Source of the DNA: Abelmoschus esculentus | Lineage: Eukaryota > Streptophyta > Magnoliopsida > Malvales > Malvaceae | Direction of reading: 5' to 3' | DNA: 64,000 bases | Assembly (NCBI GenBank): GCA_035048815.1 | Contig: JAUCBN010000011.1 | Span: 18,058,001-18,122,000 of the forward strand | Shown here: in pieces, positions 36,618-49,062 of the stretch | How the letters are laid out: each line of letters starts with the position of its first letter | Numbering within the stretch: the first letter of the stretch is position 1 | The notes under the pieces: model-generated | Seen by the model: only the letters and a program-made list of their open reading frames with translations | What the model was told of the DNA's origin: nothing | Databases searched by the model: none | Position numbers and translations under genes: made by a program

Positions 36618-37940
36618 TGATGCATGTAATAATAGTGCAATTGTGCAGTGTATACGTCGCAAGTAATAAAGCGATAAGTATATCGTATATCGTCTCTACA
36701 AGGATTGGTATACTTAATATGTCACCCCTTGTTCCCTTGCTCCTGAAAGATAAAGTAAAAACATAGATAAGTGGATTTGTTTAACTAACTAAATAACAAA
36801 ACATAAAATAAAGGATTGAGAAAGATATAGAGAAAGTGGGTAGGATCCAACTGCCTCAATTAGTGGATTCGATTGATCTTCTTCTTGTCCAATGAGATTA
36901 CACAACACTGCTTCGGCAGTACTGCAGATACAACCTCGGCAGCGTTAATGTTCTCTGACGCGGCAATCTCTTACTCTTGGGCAGATGCATCAAAGTTCAG
37001 CAAAATGTCCGTAGTTGACTCCGCTTATCACTAATTCAGAGCGTTGTTGATGACTGGTCTTTGACGATACATCTCGACGTGAATCAACGATAATCACCAG
37101 CCAATCCAACACTTCTTTTAGCTTCTAAAACTCTTAAACTATCTCTAGGCCGAGTTAGTATCGTCAATACTGTACTTATCCCTTTCGTGAATCTAACTCT
37201 CTCGATGCTAGATAAATAGATTACTTACAAACTTCTCTCTCGAGCTTTAAATGCAAGAACAAGGAATGGCAATAGGATAAGCAAACTTTGATATTATTAT
37301 TGGATTAGAACAAAGAAACAAGAAACAATCTCCTCTCACTAATATCTACAGTCTTCACCTATCCCTAAGAGATTTATAATGATAGGTACAAATCTTAGGG
37401 GAAGGGTTTCTCTAAAATCGGCTCTCTTTAACAATCTGGTCGGCTAGGCTATATATAGTCTTAACCTAGGGCAAACATTTCCTAAATAGACTCTAACTTG
37501 GAGTAGGGAGCAAGTCTTCTACATGAGATCTGATGTTTCCAAGTTTGCAACCTTCTAGAAAGCTTTTCCCGTTCGGTCTTTGACTTGGGCTTTTAGTGCG
37601 ATAGCCTGGTCCAATTGGTGCGCTGCATCTTCTAGAATGTTCTCTATATTTTTTTCTTTCATTCTCCTACAATGTTGATGTTGCCACTCTGGATGCTGCC
37701 GCGGCCTTGTCCCTACCTTGGCCTCAACACTACTTCATGCTACTTCAGCTCTAGATATTCCTGCATGTACAGAATATGTAATAATATCCGTATTCTATAT
37801 AAATTTCGATTTTGTAAGTAGTGATGACGGAATATCCAATGTTGTGCAAAGAATCCATATTTCAGCTCAAGTTGGAGTATAGTAGATGCATAAAGTGCCA
37901 TGGGAAGGGTAGTAAATAACTGCCTTTTGGGCACTCATCA
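36618..37940 (-). repeat. C1 3' LTR
   Basis: A 1323-bp complete LTR, TGATGCATG to GCACTCATCA. It is immediately preceded on the element strand by the polypurine tract CGAGTTTGGGGGTATT (37941-37956). Confidence 0.9.
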
Positions 37941-38970
37941 AATACCCCCAAACTCGAACTATTGCTCGTCCTCAAGTAATACAAGACATCAAATTGCCGA
38001 ACCTTACTCCCTTTTGGTCTTACTTTTCCATCTATTCTCCCAACCATGGTCATGACTATTTCTCCGTTTTAGCCACTAGTTTACCCAAGGACTTTTACTA
38101 AGAAACAAGCTATAAGGCTAGGTGAGTGTGTGCGTTTTATAGACAAGGTTGATTCAAGGCTTTCTTAGATAAACTCTAAGTTCAAGACAAATAGAATTTG
38201 GACTAAAGCTGTCTCCTTAAAACAACAAGTCTTGAGCCAATTTCGGGCACCTCAAGATATGCGTTTTCTATTTTCTTCTTTTTTCTTTTTTTTTGCTTTT
38301 TAACCACCTATTTAGCATTCTAGAGCCAATTTCGGGCACCTCTATCATGAAGGAGAGCAAAACTAGAGTCAGTGATAGGCACCTCTAGTTATTTTTCCAA
38401 AAGGTTCTAAGTCTTTATCACCTAAGTTTATTAAAAAAACTCCTAAGTCAAGCAAGTCCAAAAAGTGTTTATTTTCTTTCTAACCCTAAAGCAAGCTTCT
38501 AAGTTTTATTCCATGAGTATCCTATGGTTATCCCTTCAAAACAGAACTTGGCCATAGTAAGGAGAAAGATTTCTATAGCCTTAAAGGAGTAAATTAAAGT
38601 AAAGCTGATGTAGAGCAGTGCAAGATTAAAAACAACAATTCAAGAAAAGAGAATATTGCCAAAAATTTCAAAAAAATACTCCTTTTTTTCATGGTAATGT
38701 CACAGCAGTGGATTGCCTCGGCAGTGCTTCTGCACCTACAATACCCTCAAACTCAAATCGAGCATTATCCCCAATGCTCAACATATAAGGCAAACAACAA
38801 GTAAATGAGAGATACGGTGTCGGATCAGTCTTCACAGATCTACTCGAAGATGTCTTCTATGATTCCCGATTCTGTCTAAAACAACAATAAAAAAGTAAGA
38901 ATAAAAATAAAACTAAAACTAATAATTAAATGTTCAAAATTAAATCAGAGGAGGATGGCATGTAGATGCA
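37941..38970 (-). other. C1 3' noncoding region with three-hairpin cassette
   Basis: No accessory ORF here. It contains inverted repeats CTTGAG/CTCAAG (38231-38236 and 38251-38256), a weakened CTAGAG/CTCTAT form (38320-38325 and 38339-38344), and AACTAGAG/CTCTAGTT (38361-38368 and 38383-38390). The first starts 291 bp from the LTR. Poly-pyrimidine tracts lie between hairpins one and two, as in G1 and C2. Confidence 0.7.
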
Positions 38971-40200
38971 TTACCTAAAGTCATGGTTGCCATCATTTTT
39001 CGTCTCTTGATGTTCAGAGTAATGCTTCAACCGTTGGCCATTTACTTTGAATTCAACACCTTCTTTTTGTGACTTAATTGTGACTGCTCCATGGGGATAA
39101 ACCTTAATAATTTCGAAAGAACCTAACCATCTGGATTTGAGTTTCCCAGGGAATAACTTGAGTCTAGAGTTAAAGAGTAGGACTTGCTGCCCCAGTAGGA
39201 ACTGTCGCAACAAAAGTTTGTTATCATGCCAGCGTTTCGTCTTCTCCTTATAGATCTTTCGTTATCATAAGCTTTCGTCCTGAATTCATCTAATTCATTA
39301 AGGTCCAGTAGTCATTTTTGTCCAGCTTTTTCCCATTCCATATTTAGATTCTTTACTGCTCAGTAAGCTCTGTGCTCAATTTTCACGGGCAAATGACAAG
39401 CTTTTCCAAATACTAATCTATAGGTTGATGTCCCCAAGGGCGTTTTGTAAGCTATTCTATACGCCCATAAAGCATCGTCAAGCCGATGAGACCAATCCTT
39501 TCTAGAAGTGTGTACTACCTTTTCGAGGATTTATTTCAATTCCCTATTTGCAAGTTCAGCTTGGCCATTTGTTTGTGGATGAAATGTCGTGGCCATTTTA
39601 TGAGCGACACCTATTTTCTTTAGTGCCGCGGCAATGAGCCTATTGTCAAAGTGCTTACCTTCATCGTTAATGATGGCTTCCGGTACTCCAAATCTTGTGA
39701 ATATGTTTTTTCTTAAGAAATTTGTGTACTGTCTTGGCGTCATTGTAGGGCGTGGCGATTGCTTCAACCCATTTGGACACATAATCCACTACTACTAGGA
39801 CGTAGAGATTTCCTTGAGATGAAGGGAATGGTTTCATAAAATCTATTCCCCATACATCGAATAATTCTACTTCCAGTATTGGCTTTTGTGGCATCTCATT
39901 TCGTCTAGATATATTTCCCGTTCTTTGGCATCGGTCACAACCCTTGCAATAGAGGTGGGTATCTTTGAAGAGCGTCGACCAATAAAATCTTGATTGAAGT
40001 ACTTTTACTGCTGTTTTATTTCTGCCAAAATGTCCTCCACATGGTAGATCGTGACATTGTTGAAGAATTGCTTGTTGTTACTCTTCTGGGATACATCATC
40101 GTATAACCTGATCTGCACATTATTGAAACAAGAGAGGTTTGTCCCAAAAATAATGCTTGGCATTATGCTGAAACCTCTTTTTTTCGTTATAGCTTAAGTT
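38971..40200 (-). pseudogene. C1 integrase, frameshifted
   Basis: The zinc-finger CDRCQRTGNISRRNEMP precedes 39894. The core has VWGIDFMKPFPSSQGN with the first Asp (39894-39667). A frameshift near 39700 leads into IINDEGKHFDNR with the second Asp and HPQTNGQAELANRELK with the Glu (39782-39531). The C-terminal part (39213-38971) has FPGKLKSRWLGSFEI and GVEFKVNGQRLKHY, as in Athila-type integrases. All three catalytic acids can be seen, so inactivation comes from frame breaks rather than active-site change. There is no chromodomain. Confidence 0.85.
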
Positions 40201-40429
40201 ATAAGGAACTATGCACTGACTAAAAAGTTAACAAGATCAGCATACCAGGGAGTTGTCGTTACTTCCTGTATGTCTTTTTTTATAGATTTTGAAATATATT
40301 CAAGAAGTGCCTTGGCCTCACAACCATGTACTGCTATGGTTCTGCCTCGGCAGTATCGTCATTATTTGTTGCGATATACAATATTTATTCATCTTAAAAG
40401 GTGTCTTGTATGTCTTCCAGTTCGTTGTT

Positions 40430-42217
40430 TTAGCCTTCATTTTCCAGTCTAGATAAATGATCAACTACTTGGTTCTCAGTACCTTTTCTATCTTTTATCT
40501 CCACATCGAACTCTTGTAGCAAAAGAATCCATCTTATCAATCTTGGTTTGGCCTCCTTTTTGGAGAAAAGGTATTTAAGCGCCGAATGGTCCGTATAGAC
40601 GGTAACTTTAGTGCCAATGAGATAGGAACGAAACTTATCAAAGGCAAACACTATTGCTAGTAATTCTTTCTCGGTTGTAGTATAATTTACCTGAGCATCG
40701 TTGAGTGTCTTGCTAGCATAGTAAATAACATGAAAAAGATTGTTTTTCCTTTGTCCAAGTGCTGCCCCGACAGCATGATCACTTGCATCACACATTAACT
40801 CGAAGGGTAGGGTCCAATCTGGTGGAACCACTATCGGTGTTGTAACTAGCTTTTCCTTTAGGGTCTCAAATTCTTCATTACATTCGTCGGTAAATTCAAA
40901 TTTTCTATCCTGCTCAAGTAGGTTACAAAGAGGTTTAGAAATTGTAGAAAAGTTAGAGATAAACCTTTTATAAAAACCTACATGACCCAAGAAGCTTCGA
41001 ATTCCTTTTACAGAGATGGGTGGAGGTAAATTCTTTATCACATCAATCTTGGCTTTATCATCCTCAATTCCTTCTAATGATATTTTATGGCCCAGTACTA
41101 TGCCCTCGTTTACCATAAAATGACATTTTTCCCAGTTAAGGACTAAATTGGATTCCTCACATCTTTGTAGTACTTTCTCCAAATTGCCGAGGCAGTGAGC
41201 AAAGTTGTCCCCAAAGACTGAAAAATCATCCATGAATCCTTCCATGAAATCTTCTATCATATCTGAAAAAATTTCCATCATGCATCTCTAGAAGGTGGCC
41301 GGGGCATTGCAAAGGCCGAACGACATTCTTCTAAAAGCATATGTTCCATACGGGCAGGTGAATGTGGTTTTTGCTTGGTCTTCTAGAGCAATAGCAATTT
41401 GGTTATATCCTGAATAACCATCAAGAAAACAATAATAGGATTTACCAGCCAGTCTCTCAAGCATCTCATCAATAAAGGGTAGAGGAAAATAATCTTTTTT
41501 TGTTGCTTTGTTCAACTTTTGGTAGTCCATACAAACTCTCCACCCTTTCACAATTCTTGTTGGTATTAACTCATTGTTCTCATTAGTTATGACAGTCATG
41601 CTACCTTTTTTGGGCATACATTGTACTGGGCTTACCCATTCGCTGTCAGAGATAGGATAAATGATTCCAGCATCAAGCCACTTGATTATTTTCTTACGAA
41701 CTACCTCCTTCATGGCATGGTTAAGTCTCCTTTAGGCCTCTACGGTGGGTTTTTGACCTTCATCTAATATAATTTTATGCATAAAAACGGCTGGGCTTAT
41801 TCCATTTATGTCATCAATTGTCCACCCTAGTGTTGTCTTATGCTGCCGCAACACTTCTATTAAGCTTTGTTCTTGTTTCGGCTGCAGCTTAGAAGAAATG
41901 ATTACGGGAATTGTATGTTTGAGTCCCAAATAAACATATTTTAAATTGATAGACAAGGGTTTTAATTCAGTGATTACTCGCTCCATACTGGTGGGCTCAT
42001 TATCCTTTCTTGGATAATTCAAAGGTGCAATATGCTTACCTGGAAAGTGGGTTATCCAGTTTGTTTCCTCAATTTCTTGTGCCTCAAGGTTCTCAATTTC
42101 GTGTACTTTGTTCAGAGCATGGGTATAACAATCATCCTCTGAACTGCCGAGGCAGTGATGCTTAGAATTGTTGATGACGCTGCCGGGGCAGCTATTTTCC
42201 AGACATGGTTGTATCAA
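40430..42217 (-). pseudogene. C1 reverse transcriptase and RNase H
   Basis: Three open parts follow one another. 42217-41732 is the protease-reverse transcriptase linker with ELKPLSINLKYVYLG and GWTIDDINGISPAVFMHKI. 41713-41288 has the fingers and palm (VCMDYQKLNKATKKDYFPLP; FLDGYSGYNQI; MSFGLCNAPATF). 41281-40430 has the catalytic FMDDFSVFGDNF and RNase H with DASDHAVGAAL, TTEKELLAIV and TDHSALKYL. The second and third are separated by a single TAG where the family has Gln (CAG), about 41285. Catalytic residues appear intact. It is the best-preserved pol in the window. Confidence 0.9.
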
Positions 42218-42225
42218 GTCTTCAT

Positions 42226-42819
42226 CTAAGGTCTTTGATACTTGGCATTCTTCTGGATTGTCATGATTTTAAGCATATGAAAAACATTGAACTTGACTTG
42301 TTGATCGTTTATCCGCATTGTGAGCTCGCCATTTTCCACATCGATGATGGTGCATCCAGTAGCAAGGAAAAGTCGACCCAATATGATCAGTGCATTGTCG
42401 TCGGCCTCACAATCAAGGACGAGAAAGTTGGCAGGAAATATAAACTTGTCGACCTTAACTAGAATGTCCTCAATTTTGCCTTCAGGATGCACATAGGACC
42501 GATCTGCAAGTTAAAGCAGTATTGTTGTTGGTTTTGCCCGCCCTATTCCAAGTTTTTGAAAAACTAATTTGGGCATTAGATTGATACTTGCTCCCAAGTC
42601 GCATAGGGCCTTTCCTTCGTAACCATCCTCAATCGCACAGGGGATTGTAAAGCATCCAGGATCCTTTAGCTTAGGCGGCATGCGATTATGTAGCATGGCC
42701 ATGCAACCTTCAGTGGCTGCCACCATTTTAAATTCCCCTAGTCTTCTTCGTTTGGATACTATGTCCTTTATGAACTTGACATAGTTGGTCATTTGTTCAA
42801 TAGCCTCAACTATTGGCAA
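42226..42819 (-). pseudogene. C1 aspartic protease region
   Basis: The part at 42819-42511 holds YVKFIKDIVSKRRRLGEF, MLHNRMPPKLKDPGCFTIP and the active-site block LCDLGASINLMPK. After a stop the part at 42492-42226 carries HPEGKIEDILVKVDKF, FLVLDCEADDNA and IILGRLFLATG. This is the retropepsin-like domain of Athila elements, which use D-L-G-A rather than D-T/S-G. It would process the Gag-Pol polyprotein. Confidence 0.82.
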
Positions 42820-43419
42820 GTTGATATGAACTTGCTTTAAGATGTCTAGGAATTTCCGAAATTGGTGATCCTGTTTATGCTTTTTTAACCTCTGCGGGAA
42901 AGGAGGTGGTGGTCTTATGTCCTTTAGGTTTCTTTGGATATTGATTTTAATACCTGGGGTGAACTTATCTGCAACTACCTCGGTAGGATTTTCGGGTACT
43001 GCTGGTTTTGCTGTCGGGGTAGTGCTTTCGGTAGGGTCTTGCTCAGCTTCTGAGTCCTCGTGATGTTATTTTTTTGGTTGGACTCTATCGTTTGAAGGCC
43101 CTTCTTTATCTTTTAATTGTAGGCCACTTCTTGTTGTAATTACCTTGCATTGCTCATGGCCTAACACCTTAACAACCTCAGTATTACTAGGTAAACCCCC
43201 TGGTGGTTAAGTGTTTTGTCGTTGGGCAAATTGACCAACTTGGGTTTCTAAAGACTTGATTGCAGCCTCCTGGTTCTGTAGTCTCATCTCAGTTCAATTC
43301 ATGAAGTCATCAGTACGCTTCATAAAGCGGCTATTCTCAGCCATGTATGAATCAGTCTTTTACATGAAGGTCGTGAGAGAATCTGTCAGTGCGTTCAGAG
43401 ACTGTTGTTGTTGTACCTG

Positions 43420-44610
43420 CTACTGCAGCATGGACTGTTGAGTGTGTTGTTGCGGCAGGTTCTGACTTTGGTGCTGGAATCTAGGGGCTTGGTTGAATGG
43501 ATTTAAGGCATTGTTGGGATTACTGCATAAAAAGTTTGGATGCCTTTTCCAGGATGGGTTGTAATTGTTGGACATCATATAATTGTTCCTGTTATAATTT
43601 CCAACATATAGGTTGGTTTCCTCATCTTGCATGTAATCAGATGAGTTAACTGCCTTAACCTCATGTATATTTTGCTGGGCTTACATATTATGAACCATCT
43701 TGATCAAAGATTCCAATTGTGCTGCCACCGAACTGGTTGTGTCTAATTCATGGGCCGTGGCATGGCGTCTCATTCCTCCTCGCCTTGATGTAGGAAACAA
43801 GAAGTCGTTCCTTGCGAGTTTGTTCAGAATCTCAATGGCCTGCGCGGGTTCTCTATCCAAAAGTTTCCTATTTGCGGCAGCATCTAGCATCATCCTTGTG
43901 GAGGCATTGGTAGCATTATAGAACATGGAGACTTGCATCCACAAGGGAAAACCATGTAATGGGCATTTGTTTAATAATTCTCTGTAGCGTTCTCACGCCT
44001 CATACATTGGTTTATCATCATCTTGCCGAAATAATGTGATTTCATTACGGATGCGATCATAGAGATTTATCAGATTAAACCTCATGATAAATTCTCGGCA
44101 GAGTTCACCCCAAGATCCTATGGATCCTGTTGGGATGCCATTTAACCAAGTTTTCGCCCTATCCCTCAATGAATAGGGGAACAACTTTAATCTTAAAATA
44201 TCTTCATGGACTTCTTGGATTTTGAAAGAATTGCACGCTTCCATGAAAGATTTAAGATATTGCCTTACATCTTCAGTAGCAGACCCACTAAACTGTCCAA
44301 TTGTGTTCAACATGTTGAGCATCACTGGTTTGAGCTCAAAGTGAGTTGCTTCAATTTTCGGGGTGACTACGCCAAGGTTTAGTCTGTTTAGGTCTTCCAC
44401 TAGAAAGTCTCTAACAGTGAGCTGCCTCGGCAATGGTTGCGGCAGTTGCTGCTGCGGCATTGCTGGTGGCTGTACATTATGATCAACAGGTGGAATTTTT
44501 CCTCTTGGTGGATCATCCATGACTTGAAACATGCGCCTTAGATGGTTTCTTGTGCGTTTGATTTTAGGATTCAACTCGTACAATTGACCACTCGGGTTTG
44601 CCCTAGTCAT
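43420..44610 (-). pseudogene. C1 gag
   Basis: The start is MTRANPSGQLYELNPKI at 44610. The first 205 codons are open and include FELKPVMLNMLNTIGQFSGS and KLFPYSLRDRAKTWLNGIP, the retrotransposon Gag core (residues about 80-190). A stop follows, then WMQVSMFYNATNASTRMMLD (43944-43681) and the YVGNYNR and YNPSWKRHPNF block with a Gln-rich tail (43632-43420). A zinc knuckle is not visible. The linker to protease (43419-42820) is decayed. Confidence 0.85.
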
Positions 44611-44717
44611 ACACTAGATAAGTCAAAGATAATAAAAAAATAAATAATTAAAATTAAAATTAAATAAAGAATGGTTAAAGAGCAAGAAAATAAAGAAAAC
44701 AAAAATTTAGTTGCCAA

Positions 44718-44735
44718 TCCCCGGCAACGGCGTCA
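44718..44735 (-). other. C1 primer-binding site, tRNA-Asp
   Basis: TCCCCGGCAACGGCGTCA on the + strand, one transition away from the 3' end of tRNA-Asp(GTC). It lies six bases from the LTR at 44742. Confidence 0.9.
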
Positions 44736-44741
44736 AAAACT

Positions 44742-46010
44742 TGATGCGTGTAATAATAGCGCAACTGTACAGTGTACACGTCGCAAGTAATAAAGTGATA
44801 AGTACATCGTGTATCGTCTCCACAGGGATTGGTATACTTAATATGTCTCCCCTTGTTCCCTTGCTCCTGAAAGATAAAGTAAAAGCACAGATAAGTGGAT
44901 TTCTTTAACTAACTAAATAACAAAACATAAAATAAAGGATTGAGAACGATATAGAGAAAGTGGGTAGGATCCAGCTGCGTCAATTAGTGGATTCTATTGA
45001 TCTTCTTCTTGTCCAATGCAATTACACAATACTGATTCGACAATACTGCAGATACAACCTCGGCAGCATTAGTGTTCTCTGCCGCGATAATCTCTTGCTC
45101 TTGGGCAGATGCATCGAAGTTCAGCAAAGTGTCCGTAGTTGACTCCGCTTATCTCTAAGTCAGAGCGTTGTTGATGATTGGTCTTTGACAATACCTCTCG
45201 GCGTGAATCAACGGTAATCATCAACCAATCAAACACTTCTTTTAGCTTCTGAAACTCTTAACCTATCTCTAGGCCGAGTTAGTGTCGTCAACACCGTACT
45301 TATCCCTTTCGTGAATCTAACTCTCTCGATGCTAGATAAATAGATTACTTACAAACTTCTCTCTCAAGCTTGAATGCAAGAACAAGGAATGGCAATAGGA
45401 TAAGCAAACTTCGATATTATTATTGCATTAGAATAAAGAAACAAAAAACAATCTCCTCTCACTAATATCTACAACCTTCACCTATCCCTAAGAGATTTAG
45501 AACGATAGGTACAAATCTTAGGGGAAGAGTTTCTCTAAAATCGGCTCTCTTTATCAATGTGGTCGGCTAGGCTATATATAGTCTTAACCTAGGGCAAACC
45601 TTTTCTAAATAGACTCTAACTTAGAGTAGGGAGCAAGTCTTCTACATGAGATCTGATGTTTCCAAGTTTGCAACCTTCTAGAAAGTTTTTCCCGTTCGGT
45701 CTTTGACTTGGGCTTTTAGTACGCTAGCCTGGTCTAATTGGTGCGTTGTATCTTCCAGAATGTTCTCTATATTTTTGTCTTTCATTCGCCTACAATGTTG
45801 ATGTTGCCACTTTAGATGCTGCCGCGGCCTTGTCCTTGCCTCGGCCTCAACACTGCTTTACCGCTGCTTTGGCTCTGGATATTCTTGCATGTACAGAATA
45901 TGTAATAATACCCGCATTCTCTATAAATTTCGACTTTGTAAGTAGTGATAACGAAATATCCAATATTGTGCAAAGAGTCTATATTTCAGCTCAAGTTGGA
46001 GTATAGTAGA
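44742..46010 (-). repeat. C1 5' LTR, main part
   Basis: Starts TGATGCGTGTAATAATAGCG and matches 36618 onward. It is cut at GTATAGTAGA by C2. The last 59 bp of the LTR are at 49235-49293. Confidence 0.88.
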
Positions 46011-47434
46011 TAATAGGCGTGGTATAAGCGCTATTTGAGTGCAAGTGTACACGTTGTCAAGTAATAAAATGATAAGTATATCGTGTATCGTCTCCACAGG
46101 GATAGGTATACTTAATATGTTTCATCTTGTTCCCTTGCTCCTAAAATGAAAGTAAAAACACAAATAAGTTGATTTGTTTATCTAACTAAATAATTAAATA
46201 ATAAAACATAAAATAAAGGGTTGAAGACGATATAGAGAAAATAGGTAGGATCCATTTGCGTTAATTGGTGGATTCAATTGATCTTTTCCTTGTCCAATGC
46301 AATCACACAACACTACTTTGACAGTACTGCAGATGCCGCCTTGGCAACATTGGTGGTCCTCTGAAGCAGCAATCTCTTGCTCTTGGGTAGAGGTTTCAAA
46401 GTTCAGCAAAGTGTCCGTAAGTGACTCCGCTAATCTCTGAGTCAAAGTGTTGTTGATGACCAGTCCTTGACAATACCTCTCGGCGTAAATCAAAGATAAC
46501 CACCATCCAATCCAACACTTCTTTTAGCTGTTGAAACTCTTAACCTACCCCTTAGTGCCTCCACAAGGGTATAGGTCGAGTTAGTGTTAACAACACAACA
46601 CTTATCCCTTTCGTGACTCTACACCTCTCGATGCTAGATAAATAGATTACTTGCAAACTTCCCTCTCGGGCTTGAATTCAAGAAAAAAGAATGGCAATAG
46701 GATAAACAAACTTTGATTTATTATTGCATAAGAACAAAGATACATGAATCAATCTCCTCTCACTAATATCAACAACCTTCACCTATCCCTAAGAAGTTTA
46801 GAACATATTTTCATTAAGTACAATTCTTAGGGAGAAGGGTCAGCTTAAAGGGTTTCTCTCTAAGTTGTTTCTCTAAATCTGCTCTCTCTAAATCGGCTCT
46901 CTTAACATAATGGTCGGCTAGGGTATTTATAGTCTTAACCTAGGGCAAACCTTTCCTAAATAGACTTCAACTTGGAGTAGAGAACAAGTCTTCTTCAAGG
47001 TATCTGATATTTCCAAGTTTGCTGCCTTCTAGAAAGGTTTTCCCGCTTGGTCTTTGAATTGGGCTTTTAGTGCGCTAGCCTGGTCCAATTGGTGTGCTGC
47101 ATCTTCCAGAATATTCTTTATATTTTTATCTTTCGTTGTGCCTCCATTATTGGTGCTGCCACACTAGATTCTGTCGCGGCCTTTTTTCTGATGCGACCTT
47201 GTTTGTACCTCGGTCGCTCGACTGCTTCTCTACCGCTTCTACTCTGGATATTCCTATATGTATAGAATATGTAAAAATATCTGCATTCTCTATAAATATT
47301 AACTTTGTAAGTGATGATAATGGAATATCCAATATTTGAGTAAAGAGTCTATATTTCGGTTCAAGTTGGTGTATAATAGACGTATAAAGTACCATGAGAA
47401 GGGTAGTAAATAACTGCCTTTTAGGCACTCATCA
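46011..47434 (-). repeat. C2 3' LTR
   Basis: A 1424-bp LTR, from TAATAGGCGTGG (start decayed) to GGCACTCATCA, followed by AATACCCTCAAACTCG, a decayed polypurine tract (47435-47450). Confidence 0.82.
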
Positions 47435-48329
47435 AATACCCTCAAACTCGAACTATTGCTTGTCCTCAAGCAATGCCAAACATCAAATTGCCGAACCTTA
47501 CTCCCCTTTGGTCTTACTCTTCCATCTATTCTCCCCACCATGGTCATGTCTATCTCTCTGTTTTAGCCATTAGTTTACCCAAGGACTTTTACTAAGAAAC
47601 AAGCTATAGGCCTAGGTGAGCGTGTGCGTTTAATGGACAAGGCTGATTCAAGGATTTCTTAGATAAACTCTAAGTTCAAGACAAGTAGAATCTTGGATTA
47701 AAGTTGTCTCCTTAAAACAACAAGTCTTGAGCCAATTTCGGGCACCTTAAGATATGTGTTTTCTATTTTCTTCTTTTTCTTATTTATTCTTTTTCTTATT
47801 GACCACCTATTTAGCATACTAGAGCCAATTTTGGGCACCTCTAGCATGAAGTAGAGCAAAACTAGAGCCGGTGATAGGCACCTCTAGTTATTTTTCCAAA
47901 AGGTTCTAAGTCTTTATCACCTAAGTTTATTAAAAGAACTCCTAAATCAAACAAGTCTAAAAAGTGTTTATTTTCTTTCTAACCCTAAAACAAGCTTCTA
48001 AGTTTTATTCCATGAGTATCCTATGGTTATCCCTTCAAAACAGAACTAGGCCATGGTAAGGAGAAAGATTTCTATAGCCTTAAAGGAGTAAACTAAAGCA
48101 AAACTGACATAGGGCAGTGTAAGATTACAAACATAAGTTCAAGAAAAGAGAATATTAAAAAAATTCAGAAAAATTTACTCCCTATTATGGTAATACCTCG
48201 GCAGTGGGTAGCCTCGGCAGTGCTTCTGCACCTTTAATCTCCCCCAAACTCAAATCGAGCATTATCCTCAATGCTCAAAATATAAGGCACGCAAGAGAAT
48301 AAGTATAATAAGACAACAGGGATTAAATA
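47435..48329 (-). other. C2 3' noncoding region with three-hairpin cassette
   Basis: Inverted repeats: CTTGAG/CTTAAG (47726-47731 and 47746-47751, one mismatch on the element strand), CATACTAGAG/CTCTAGCATG (47815-47824 and 47839-47848) and AACTAGAG/CTCTAGTT (47860-47867 and 47882-47889). The first begins 292 bp from the LTR. No coding sequence is seen. Confidence 0.7.
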
Positions 48330-49062
48330 GATTCTGATTGTGATTCAGAAGAGCTGCTGGAAATAGCTACCCTCCCAGGTATTCCTGCCGGTGCTTTCAT
48401 TCGTGATCCTTGCCCGGGTGATTGCTTTATTTTTGCCTGCCGAGGCGGCTACACTCTACTGGGTGGTGTGCGGTGCGTAGGTGCTGTAACCTCATCTCCT
48501 TCTTCCATCTCGTTCATATTATCTGTGTCCATGATTTTTGTTCCACCTCTTTCCGTGGCAGTGGGTATTGCTGATTCATGGGATAAACTATGGTATTCAT
48601 CAATCTAGCGAGACAGCGTATCTCTGTTGAGACTGGGCATAGTAATTGGTTTTCTTTGGTGAGAGTTAAAGACAGCTCGCCTCTTGGATGGCCTTTGGCT
48701 AGTAGATGATATCCCGGTAGATCTTGTTGGCCTGGAAGGTCCGGTAGCAGAAAACTGTTGGTGCAGTCGTGGCTGGAAAGATGGTTGCGGCCCTGGGGCA
48801 GGTGTTGTATCGGTGTAAGAGGTTGTAGTAATGAACATATCGGCTGGGAATTCAGGAAATTGTGCCCCTTGATGTGGGAAGTTTTGCATCATCATGTTGG
48901 CTAGCGCTATGTTAAAGTCCCGCTGGTACTTCATGTAGCGTTGTTGGCGAAGGTCTATGGTTGCCATTCTGTGTAGAATTTCTTGGTATGGGTCTGCTGC
49001 AGTAGTTGGCTCGGTAGAGGCTGGTGCTTCTGTTGAATACTGCCCTCCGGTGGTGAAGTCGG
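48330..49062 (-). pseudogene. C2 accessory ORF, C-terminal half
   Basis: From about 49062 the frame reads DPYQEILHRMATIDLRQQRYMKYQRDF, NFPHQGAQFPEFP and SQRPSKRRAVF. It stops at 48605 and continues in frame (IDEYHSLSHESA, then an acidic stretch with Met/Glu) to about 48330. It is clearly related to the C-terminus of the G1 protein but has a single copy of the unit duplicated there. The N-terminal half, with the FYxxxP region, is deleted, and the frame instead runs backward into LTR sequence, so residues encoded above 49062 are not part of the original protein. Confidence 0.65.
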
